The position numbers were made by a program, and so were the translations under genes. A stretch of 16,414 bases of DNA. It comes from a bacterium. Its GTDB lineage: Bacteria > Bdellovibrionota > FAC87 > UBA2466. Position 1 is the stretch's first letter. Each line of letters starts with the position of its first letter. The notes beneath the pieces are model-generated. The model saw only the letters and a list, made by a program, of their open reading frames with translations, searched no databases and had not been told where the DNA came from. The stretch covers positions 1 to 16,414 of the forward strand of contig JALHPX010000017.1 of NCBI GenBank assembly GCA_022842225.1. Direction: 5' to 3'. This document shows, piece by piece, positions 5,744 to 12,390 of this stretch.

Positions 5744-7610
5744 AAAGTGGCTCTCCCCACTGAGACGGGTCCCCCTCTGGCAAGACCGTTTCATCACTAA
5801 GCGTTTTCAGAAATTCGATGACCGATAGTTTATCTTCAACCGTTGGAAGTCCGGGTCCGCAAGTTCTTGCTCCCGCGTTGCTGTAACCAGGAAGCGAGGC
5901 ATCGTAGAAGCTGCGATAATAAAGAGCGTCGCGGTCATCATAATCCTCCCAGCTGAAAGGGCTCCGAGGCATTCGATCACGCCACGGCAACACATGCTTA
6001 AGTCCCACCTGCGCAAAATCGTATGAGCCATCTACCGACACATCCGTCACCCGCCCCCAAATCCTAGGCCGTGCGGTCACTTCAAAAAGGGCGTGAAGGG
6101 TTGGCACGGAACCATTGTGCAGATACGGAGCGGATGCCCAAACTCCGACGAGCGGAGGAGCGCGGTAACCATCCTGAGTTGGATTGTAGACAGCGGGGAG
6201 TTGTTCCGTCTTCAAACCATAATGATCCGCAAAGAAACTACGCGATTTGGCGGCGTGGCCAGTCAATCCTTGATCGACTCGCTTTTTGGCGACAGGATCC
6301 CATCCACCCCAACGCTGCAACGCCCGACTGTATGTAAGATCGGTGTCGACGGTCCATTCCGGATCCACAGGTCCATCTGCAGCGTCAGGAGCGGCACCCT
6401 TTCGACCTGCGCTGTAGAGGATTTCAGGAAGGGACTTATCTTTCCAATCCGGATGAGCGCCTTGGTATTTCAAGCTGCGATACTTCAAAATCCACTTCTG
6501 CTTGGTACTTCCGGCAACGGCCTCGAATTTGCCATGGCACCGCGAACAGCGATTGTCGTAAATACCGGCACCTTTCGTAACTCTGGCGGAGTTTACTTGC
6601 TTGGGAAAAGCGGGGCTCTTGTTTTGCAAAGCAAACTTTAGAATCGTCGATATCTCTTCCGAACGCTTTTCATACGTGCTGTTGATTGCTTTGTGGGGAA
6701 CCGTAAAATTAATTGCAAAATCTTTTCCAGATGCGGGCGACGCCAATGTATCGCCGTAAACGTAAGATTTGACGTCGTGCTTGCGCAACCACCACGGCCT
6801 TCGATCTACTGGGCCAAACGTAGCATTTGCGATTAATTTCTCTCTCGCCGCCAACGCGGCGCCTTGATCGTCGATGCCGTATAGCTCAAAGCCAGTGGTA
6901 TCTGGCTTATCTTTCATCCGCGCCATTAATTGCCACACCGGATACGGACCGTAGTCATCACCTCGCGAGCGAGCTCTCTTAAGGGATGGGCGCAAAATCG
7001 TCTCTGAATACAGAGTAAAAAACTGCAAGTGCTCGATATCGTCGTCGGATAAATCAGCCAGAATGTCGACGATCCCACGCGTCAACGAAAGCTTGAAACC
7101 TCGATAGTGATCTCGAAATTTCTTGTACTCGGCTAAGTTCTTTTCCAGTGCGAATTGATCAATATGAGCATTGCCGACTCCCGCCACTAACTTTCCCGCC
7201 ACCATCCCAGCATGACATTGAAAACAGGTAAACGTAGCGTAGTTGGTGCCATTCAACGAGTGGACTGCGTAATTTAAACCGATGTCTTCACCGCTAGAAT
7301 ACTTTCCGCCCAGCTTTCGAGAACGGGGAGAAGGAGCGTTTCCGTAAACCAACCACTGACGACTCGGATCTGGAGAAATCAAAATTTTGAAGAGGCCTTC
7401 AGGAACGTACATGCGAAATCCGACGCCACCGAAAATATTGTCGATTCCTTGTTTGGCCCCTTTGGGATCGGGTAAACTTGCGTCCTTCTCCGGCTCGAAT
7501 CCAAACTCTCCAAGTTTCGAAAGCCCCGATTCTGCGTGGACAACCGGCGCGAACCAAAACGTAAATACCAACCAGAAAACCCAACTAAAGAATAAAAGTC
7601 GTGACTTCAA
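5742..7610 (-). CDS. Exported di-haem c-type cytochrome with MauG/RoxA-like motif
   Basis: This 622-residue protein has a clear signal peptide (KSRLLFFSWVFWLVFTF, cleavage probably after VVHA near residue 26). Two CXXCH haem sites are seen: CFQCH at about 129-133 and CSRCH at about 355-359. The motif YLHNGSVPTL at about 496-505 is the conserved segment of di-haem peroxidase, MauG and rubber-oxygenase (RoxA/RoxB) proteins. Length, haem spacing and motif order fit RoxA-like proteins best, but the substrate cannot be read from sequence. It should act in the periplasm or outside the cell. The frame extends to a TTG at 7661. I choose TTG 7610 because AGGGGG lies 5 bases before it, the signal peptide starts there, and the predicted promoter -35 overlaps 7661. 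GTG 7613 is another possibility. It is encoded opposite its right neighbour and converges with the RNA on its left. Confidence 0.88.
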   Translation of the reverse strand: MKSRLLFFSWVFWLVFTFWFAPVVHAESGLSKLGEFGFEPEKDASLPDPKGAKQGIDNIFGGVGFRMYVPEGLFKILISPDPSRQWLVYGNAPSPRSRKLGGKYSSGEDIGLNYAVHSLNGTNYATFTCFQCHAGMVAGKLVAGVGNAHIDQFALEKNLAEYKKFRDHYRGFKLSLTRGIVDILADLSDDDIEHLQFFTLYSETILRPSLKRARSRGDDYGPYPVWQLMARMKDKPDTTGFELYGIDDQGAALAAREKLIANATFGPVDRRPWWLRKHDVKSYVYGDTLASPASGKDFAINFTVPHKAINSTYEKRSEEISTILKFALQNKSPAFPKQVNSARVTKGAGIYDNRCSRCHGKFEAVAGSTKQKWILKYRSLKYQGAHPDWKDKSLPEILYSAGRKGAAPDAADGPVDPEWTVDTDLTYSRALQRWGGWDPVAKKRVDQGLTGHAAKSRSFFADHYGLKTEQLPAVYNPTQDGYRAPPLVGVWASAPYLHNGSVPTLHALFEVTARPRIWGRVTDVSVDGSYDFAQVGLKHVLPWRDRMPRSPFSWEDYDDRDALYYRSFYDASLPGYSNAGARTCGPGLPTVEDKLSVIEFLKTLSDETVLPEGDPSQWGEPL

Positions 7611-7615
7611 CACAA

Positions 7616-7621
7616 CCCCCT
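7616..7621 (-). promoter_or_regulatory. Ribosome binding site deciding the cytochrome start
   Basis: AGGGGG on the minus strand has 5 bases between it and TTG 7610. The two alternative upstream starts (GTG 7613 and TTG 7661) are worse placed relative to it. Confidence 0.6.
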
Positions 7622-7634
7622 CGTTCCAATGGGG

Positions 7635-7661
7635 GTTATAGACGGTCTGCGGCGGTGTCAA
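7635..7661 (-). promoter_or_regulatory. Predicted promoter of the di-haem cytochrome gene
   Basis: On the minus strand, TTGACA (7661-7656) is a consensus -35 and TATAAC (7640-7635) a good -10. The 15-bp spacer is shorter than the usual 17. The transcript would start near 7628 and leave a leader of about 18 bases carrying the ribosome binding site, which agrees with the TTG 7610 start. Confidence 0.45.
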
Positions 7662-7858
7662 ACCGGGGCTAATTAAATGTTTAAGTATTCCAAACCGATC
7701 TCCAATCGTTTACGAAAACTTGATTAGTAAAATCCGGGGATGAAATGGCTCCTCGAAGAGTTGTTAACGATAATTGATCACGCGATAAGACTTCGCGGCT
7801 TTTGACTTGACCGCAGAGTCGGATCTCGGCCATGACCCAAGGTACAATTACTTGCAAT

Positions 7859-7865
7859 GGGGAGG
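7859..7865 (+). promoter_or_regulatory. Ribosome binding site selecting ATG 7870
   Basis: GGGGAGG ends 4 bases before the ATG that opens the signal peptide. It rules against the longer frame beginning at 7807. A TACAAT at 7843-7848 could be a -10, but no matching -35 was found. Confidence 0.65.
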
Positions 7866-7869
7866 CATC

Positions 7870-9729
7870 ATGCGCCGATATATTCTTGTCGCTCTCAACC
7901 TTATTCTGTTTTCTCAAGTCGCCACTGCTCTAAATTTCAACGCAGACCCCTTTCGCCTCGAGTGGCGGAAAGAGAAGCTAGCGACCGAGGAAATCCTCCA
8001 GCGAATCAAAGTGAGTTCGCTACTTGGCTCCTCTGGTAATGACGTCATTGAATACCTATCCAGGAAAAATTCCAGCGGCGAAATAAAAATGGATTTGCTC
8101 GCAGACGAGCTTGAAGCGAGCGAATTAAAATTTACAGAGGTCACCGCAGCCAACCCCGACGGCCATAATCCCGATTTGAGCTGCGCTTACTCGGAAGCCA
8201 AGGCCAAGGCTCCGATTTTTATTTCTAAAACAGACTGCGGTGAATTGAAGTCGGATCAAATCCGACAAACGCTTATCAAAAGCATCCTTCTTCATTTCGG
8301 AGATATCGACGATGAACTTTCCGACTACGTAAGCGTGGCTATCGTCGATTCTTATAACGTTCGCGCCGCGACCGATGCCAGCTTTGTGCTCTATGAACGC
8401 TACCGCGATTCGTCGACAACCACCAATCCCACGATTCTAAAGATCGACGTAGCGTCAAAAAAGGTTATTGGCTTGAGTGGCGGATTGAATTTAAGCCTCA
8501 GCGATCTACCCGGGCTGTACGGCAAAAATGGCTCTTTCCGTGCGCGTGGTGAATACGATTCCTTCGGTTGCAGAACATGGACCGAGGGCATTGGCAAAAA
8601 CCCCGACGGTAGTTTGGGTTATGGAGAATTAGAAGGCACCAGCCGACGGCACTCGGTACCCCTTAAAGCATCAATCGAGATCCGCGTGCTTCCCCGTCAC
8701 AAAATGATTCAGGTCGAAGGCTACTACGAAGTACAGGGGAGCAAGTGCGAAACGGATGATCGCTCCTTCTCTTTCACTATGGATTATTACCCTCCGACTG
8801 CCGAGGAAATCGAAGCAGCTCGCGTTGCGAAAAATACAGACGCTTTATTTGGTCTTTTAAATTCCCCAGTGAGCGAGGCATCGCCAGAACGACAGCAACG
8901 AGCGTTGGATCTGATTGCTGCCGGAATTCAAAATGGACGGACCGAAGAGATTCTGCGCCAAGCGATTACGCAGAAGTACTGGGACCTCGTTAATAGAGCC
9001 GCTAGCGAGCTCCCTGCTGATAAAAAATTACCTGATGTTCTGTTTGCTCTACTGAAGTCGCCCGACGTGGAAAACCTAAAAACCGCGCTTGCACTTCAAG
9101 CGGTGAGCTCTCGCTTCGATTTCGAGGCAAAGCAAAACTACGTCACGCCGGTTGGCGCGGTTCTCGCCGAACTATACAAAGACCCTCAGGCCCTAGTGCT
9201 CGATGAGGACAGCGCTACTTCCAAATTAGATGCCCTATTTGCAGCTGGCGCTCCAGTTACCGGCAAGATCACCGATATAGTGAACGTACCGCCCACGGCG
9301 CTGAGTTCTGCGATTGCGCGTTGGAGAATCTCCACTAAAGTCGCCGACAAGATTCTCTCGTTTATGGACCAAGCGGCAGTGATGAAGCCTGATTCCAAGG
9401 ATCGAACTGCGTTGGATTATCTCACCCTTCATTGGGAGTTTTTTAAGACCAACTGCAAGGCCTCCGCGCAGGTCAACGAAGAGGGTAAAGCGAAGTATGA
9501 AAAGAAAATTGCGGACTACAACGCAGTTTATACCGGGCTTATAGCCAAGGGCCACGACGGCAAACGCCGGGGCTGCCTCTACTACCGCACACGGATCGAT
9601 AAGCCCGCTTGTGAGTACGACCCCAAGAGTAAGGGTTTCCGGATAAACTTTGCGACTGACTACCACACTAAGCCCTGGAATGAGCGTAGAGGATCGAATT
9701 CCAGCCTCACTCCAGAGTACTGCGGGTAG
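7870..9729 (+). CDS. Exported protein of unknown function, eight cysteines, ankyrin-like C-terminal region
   Basis: This 619-residue protein starts at ATG 7870, preceded by GGGGAGG at 7859-7865. The frame could extend to 7807, but the signal peptide RRYILVALNLILFSQVATA begins at 7870. I do not recognise a family. The mature N-terminal part has a region at about 100-165 (DLSCAYSEAK, TDCGEL, then IRQTLIKSILLHFGDIDDEL) that vaguely recalls a zincin helix without an HExxH motif. The middle (about 215-305) is beta-rich. From about 315-520 are helical repeats resembling ankyrin or similar solenoids, ending in SKDRTALDYLTLHWEFF. Cysteines occur at 105, 123, 234, 293, 529, 569, 581 and 618, an even number that would suit disulphides in the periplasm or outside. 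It is divergent from the cytochrome gene and upstream of the Gly-rich protein gene. Confidence 0.85.
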   Translation: MRRYILVALNLILFSQVATALNFNADPFRLEWRKEKLATEEILQRIKVSSLLGSSGNDVIEYLSRKNSSGEIKMDLLADELEASELKFTEVTAANPDGHNPDLSCAYSEAKAKAPIFISKTDCGELKSDQIRQTLIKSILLHFGDIDDELSDYVSVAIVDSYNVRAATDASFVLYERYRDSSTTTNPTILKIDVASKKVIGLSGGLNLSLSDLPGLYGKNGSFRARGEYDSFGCRTWTEGIGKNPDGSLGYGELEGTSRRHSVPLKASIEIRVLPRHKMIQVEGYYEVQGSKCETDDRSFSFTMDYYPPTAEEIEAARVAKNTDALFGLLNSPVSEASPERQQRALDLIAAGIQNGRTEEILRQAITQKYWDLVNRAASELPADKKLPDVLFALLKSPDVENLKTALALQAVSSRFDFEAKQNYVTPVGAVLAELYKDPQALVLDEDSATSKLDALFAAGAPVTGKITDIVNVPPTALSSAIARWRISTKVADKILSFMDQAAVMKPDSKDRTALDYLTLHWEFFKTNCKASAQVNEEGKAKYEKKIADYNAVYTGLIAKGHDGKRRGCLYYRTRIDKPACEYDPKSKGFRINFATDYHTKPWNERRGSNSSLTPEYCG

Positions 9730-9909
9730 CTGTCTAAGATCGATACACCCGTCTAACAAATCTGCGGCGCCGTTTTTAGAGCGGGCCGCATACTGTGCGT
9801 ATTCGCATCTGGTACGCTTAATGCTCTTAGCTCCCCCCGGCAGCCAAAGAAAGCTGCTTGGAATTCTCGGCAGTCTTTTGCCGACGAAAAGTCTTTGAGG
9901 GAGTACAAG
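9730..9909. other. Intergenic stretch with small inverted repeats
   Basis: This 180-base gap between the two exported-protein genes contains TGCGGC...GCCGCA around 9761-9790, GCAGC 9840-9844 with GCTGC 9853-9857, and TCGGCA 9867-9872 with TGCCGA 9879-9884. The last one sits about 10 bases before the ribosome binding site of the Gly-rich gene and could affect its translation. No T-rich terminator or convincing promoter was found. Confidence 0.4.
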
Positions 9910-10860
9910 ATGTCGCGCAGCCTTTCGAATCACTACGCAGTAGCTATGCTTGTCGCATTTATTGCGGCACAAGCTTTTGGAGAAACCCGCCACGCAGGAA
10001 CCGCTTCAAACGTTTCTTCGTCTCGCCCAATCGCAGACTCGTCGTCGAAAGTCTCTGAGTTTGGAATGGGCGGCGCAATGTACGGCGGAAGTATGTACGG
10101 CGGAGGAATGTACAACAGTCCTTCGGTGTACGGTGGATACTCCGGCTACGGCGGCTTCGGATCTTATGGCGCCTTTGGTAGTCCTTACGGCGGCATGTAC
10201 GGTGGCGCCTCGACCTATCCTTACGGAAGTTTTTCTTGGCCCTACACCTCTAACCCAAGCATGTACGGACCTACCTATGGTGGTGGATTCGGCGGATACA
10301 CTGGAGGATACTACGGCGGCGGCATGTACGGCGGTTTCGGCGGCGACATGTACGGTGGATATGGCGGTGGAATGTACGGCGGTTACGGCGGTGGCATGTA
10401 CGGCGGTTTCGGCGGTGGCATGTACGGCGGATGCGCCGGTGGCATGTGCGGCGGTTTCGGCGGTGGCATGTACGGCGGATCGCCTTACTTCGGCGGCGGA
10501 TCGCCCTACATGAGCATTCCCGCCTGGTATTCCATGTTAGGTGGTGGCTTTGGTGGCGGTGCCACGTTCGGTGGAGCAATGGGCGGCGGCGGCGGAGCCA
10601 TGTTCGGCGGTAGCTTAGGTGGAGCCGGCGCCAACTACGGAGTCGGTAACGGCTACAACGGCGCAATCAATGGTGGCTTGAACGGCAACGGATACAGCGC
10701 CCCTGCAAACGGTGGCTACTACGATCCGAACGCCGGCTACAATGCTGGATACGGAAATTACAATTACTACAACCCGTCCGCCGGCAATTTTTCCAACGGC
10801 GGCAATTACAACAATTACAATAATTACGACGATTATTACGACGGCACGAGCCCGTATTAA
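9910..10860 (+). CDS. Exported Gly/Tyr/Met-rich repeat protein
   Basis: This 316-residue protein starts at ATG 9910, with GAGGGAG 6 bases upstream. A TTG at 9895 is in frame but lies before the ribosome binding site. A signal peptide covers about 1-24 (AVAMLVAFIAAQAFG). Most of the mature chain is glycine with tyrosine, methionine and phenylalanine. Seven exact-period octapeptides of the form MYGG(F/Y)GGG occupy residues 139-194. Looser GGMYGG blocks precede them. Residues 195-245 are Gly/Ala-rich, and the last 55 are Asn/Tyr-rich (NYNNYNNYDDYYDG), a prion-like composition. There are only two cysteines, 175 and 180, both inside the repeat array. No catalytic domain is visible. Such sequences usually form flexible, adhesive or self-associating surface material. 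A structural or adhesive envelope role is inferred from composition only. Confidence 0.9.
   Translation: MSRSLSNHYAVAMLVAFIAAQAFGETRHAGTASNVSSSRPIADSSSKVSEFGMGGAMYGGSMYGGGMYNSPSVYGGYSGYGGFGSYGAFGSPYGGMYGGASTYPYGSFSWPYTSNPSMYGPTYGGGFGGYTGGYYGGGMYGGFGGDMYGGYGGGMYGGYGGGMYGGFGGGMYGGCAGGMCGGFGGGMYGGSPYFGGGSPYMSIPAWYSMLGGGFGGGATFGGAMGGGGGAMFGGSLGGAGANYGVGNGYNGAINGGLNGNGYSAPANGGYYDPNAGYNAGYGNYNYYNPSAGNFSNGGNYNNYNNYDDYYDGTSPY
10324..10491 (+). repeat. 24-bp tandem repeat, seven copies, coding MYGG(F/Y)GGG
   Basis: Copies begin at methionines 139, 147, 155, 163, 171, 179 and 187, exactly 8 residues or 24 bases apart. Copies are nearly identical in bases (ATGTACGGCGG followed by TTCGG or TACGG). Copy 5 (MYGGCAGG) and copy 6 (MCGGFGGG) carry Cys replacements. 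The period and similarity point to expansion by slippage or unequal recombination. Confidence 0.9.
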
Positions 10861-10967
10861 TTTCTAGCTCTAACGACGCGAAACCATCTCCACTTGTGGA
10901 AGCTTCGACGCACGACTTCCGCGCGCGACGTTAGGACTATTGGGGGCCAAGTAAGCAGCACGTACGC
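10861..10967. other. Convergent intergenic gap with nested inverted repeats
   Basis: CTAACG at 10870-10875 pairs with CGTTAG at 10929-10934. Inside it, CCAC/GTGG at 10890-10899 and GGAAG/CTTCC at 10898-10920 form competing small stems. The gap separates converging genes, so it may end transcription, but there is no T-run to mark a standard intrinsic terminator. Confidence 0.3.
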
Positions 10968-12218
10968 TCATTGAATCGGCGAAGCACTGTCTCTTTCTCG
11001 CGAAAGGGGGCCGGTGTTCGCCGATTCGTTTTCGGCTTCTGACTTTTGAATGAATCGACGGTGAAGCGCTTGGGTCACCACCGCCGCCTGTTCCGACGGA
11101 ACAGCAGCTTGGATACTGAGACTGCTCACGGATAAGATCAAACTGCGCGCGCCAACTTCCTGCAGCGCCTGAACAAAACCCGGTACGATATCAACCGCGC
11201 CGCAAATTCCCTCGCCCACGGCTGAAACCACGCTGACGGGTGCAAACATTTCGTATTGAACTTTAGCACCGTCTAACAATTCCTTAAGAACAATCGCGCG
11301 TTCGTTTTCACAAACCAATTCCAAACTTCCCGTAGACGACGAGAAACAACGCAAGGGTACGTGGGCCTCGGTGATAAAGCCGACGACATCGGTGAGGTCG
11401 CGGTGAATGCGGAAATAAGAATGTCCAGATTGTGTGCCAACTCCCCGAATGTTGGTGCTCTCCATCTCGTTCTGCCTCTCTGCTCTTGATGCGGATCTAA
11501 TCCAAGTTCCAGAATCCTTCGAACCCCAATTGGAAGCGACTCGCACAACCACGCCAAAACGGCGTGCAACGTCCAAGCTACGCGCATGCATTTTCGCGCC
11601 CAGACTACTAAATTCCAGCGCCTCTTCGTAACTGCAAGACGCAATGAGGCGGGCATTTGGGACAATCCTGGGATCGGCGGTAAAAATCCCCTCTACGTCC
11701 GTGAGAATGTCACAGCGATCGGCCCCCAACGCGGCCGCGAGCGCAATCGCGGTGGTGTCCGATCCTCCTCTGCCGAGAGTCGTAATTTCCTTCTCGCGAC
11801 TAACGCCCTGGAAGCCGGCGACAATGGCGACTTTTCCTTTGGCCAATTCCTCTTTGATCCGGGTGGGCCGAATCTCCAAAATCCGAGCTTCGGAGTGGCG
11901 ATTGGTCGTAATAATTCCGCTTTGCGAACCCGTAAAAGAGATTGCCGGCACGCCTTGTTCTTGGAGCGCCATCGCCAGCAGCGACATAGAAACCCGCTCG
12001 CCCGCCGTCAAAAGCATGTCCATTTCGCGCTGGGGAGGACGAGTCACCGTCCGATGCGCTAGATTGATGAGGTGGTCGGTCATTCGGCCCATCGCACTGG
12101 CCACCACGACAACATCGTGTCCTGATTGGCGAACTTCGCGGATCCGTTCCGCCGCCCGCCGAATATGGCCTGGCGTCGCTAAACTAGACCCCCCGAATTT
12201 CTGGATAATTAATGGCAT
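10968..12218 (-). CDS. lysC: Aspartokinase (aspartate kinase)
   Basis: This 416-residue enzyme phosphorylates L-aspartate with ATP in the first step of the lysine, threonine, methionine and diaminopimelate pathway. The amino-acid kinase domain (about 1-240) shows KFGGSS at 7-12, TAGERVSMSL at 71-80, GRGGSDTTA at 149-157 and LTDVEGIFTADPR at 172-184. Two ACT-type regulatory modules follow (about 258-390), the second recognisable by VGEGI and PGFVQALQEVGA. The usual effector-site segment MISTSEI is replaced by LILSVSSLS, so feedback by lysine or threonine may differ. The last 25 residues are charged and look disordered. ATG 12218 is chosen over GTG 12224 because GAGG is well spaced from the ATG and abuts the GTG. 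It is a monofunctional enzyme of normal length. It is divergent from the flippase-like gene. Confidence 0.95.
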   Translation of the reverse strand: MPLIIQKFGGSSLATPGHIRRAAERIREVRQSGHDVVVVASAMGRMTDHLINLAHRTVTRPPQREMDMLLTAGERVSMSLLAMALQEQGVPAISFTGSQSGIITTNRHSEARILEIRPTRIKEELAKGKVAIVAGFQGVSREKEITTLGRGGSDTTAIALAAALGADRCDILTDVEGIFTADPRIVPNARLIASCSYEEALEFSSLGAKMHARSLDVARRFGVVVRVASNWGSKDSGTWIRSASRAERQNEMESTNIRGVGTQSGHSYFRIHRDLTDVVGFITEAHVPLRCFSSSTGSLELVCENERAIVLKELLDGAKVQYEMFAPVSVVSAVGEGICGAVDIVPGFVQALQEVGARSLILSVSSLSIQAAVPSEQAAVVTQALHRRFIQKSEAENESANTGPLSRERDSASPIQ

Positions 12219-12259
12219 TCCCACCTCGTGTAGCCTTTTGCTTGAGGCGTGTCCAGCGC

Positions 12260-12288
12260 TTGCGCCGTGACGCGGCGACTAGTAGATT
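12260..12288 (+). promoter_or_regulatory. Predicted promoter of the flippase-like gene
   Basis: TTGCGC (12260-12265), a 17-bp spacer and TAGATT (12283-12288) form a plausible sigma-70 promoter with transcription starting near 12295. The spacer contains the inverted repeat CGCCG-TGACG-CGGCG, a possible operator. The start leaves only about 20 bases before the upstream ATT at 12316. Confidence 0.45.
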
Positions 12289-12300
12289 CCACCCCGTTAA

Positions 12301-12390
12301 CCCGGAGTACCCCCCATTTCTTTCTCAAACAACAAGCTCGTTTCGAAGAAGACCATTATCCAGCTGGGTATCAGCACTGTTGTTGTCGGG
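12301..12390 (+). other. In-frame N-terminal extension of the flippase-like gene without ATG, GTG or TTG
   Basis: The frame of the following gene is open back to a TAA at 12298-12300. The extra codons encode a lysine-bearing start (SNNKLVSKK) and most of a hydrophobic helix (TIIQLGISTVVVGV) that completes the first membrane segment of the family. The only start-like codons are ATT 12316, ATT 12355, ATC 12358 and CTG 12364. GGAG at 12304-12307 lies 8 bases before ATT 12316. This points to a rare ATT start, or else to a changed start codon. Confidence 0.5.

Noticed and set aside
9235..9993. 252-residue minus-strand frame
   Set aside because: It spans the end of one exported-protein gene, the gap and the start of the next on the opposite strand, with no recognisable domain or start signal.
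10271..10666. 131-residue Arg/His-rich minus-strand frame
   Set aside because: It is the antisense shadow of the Gly-rich repeat; its repetitive composition is a direct result of the 24-bp repeat.
11644..12270. 208-residue plus-strand frame
   Set aside because: It is antisense to the aspartokinase gene, whose catalytic motifs are unambiguous.
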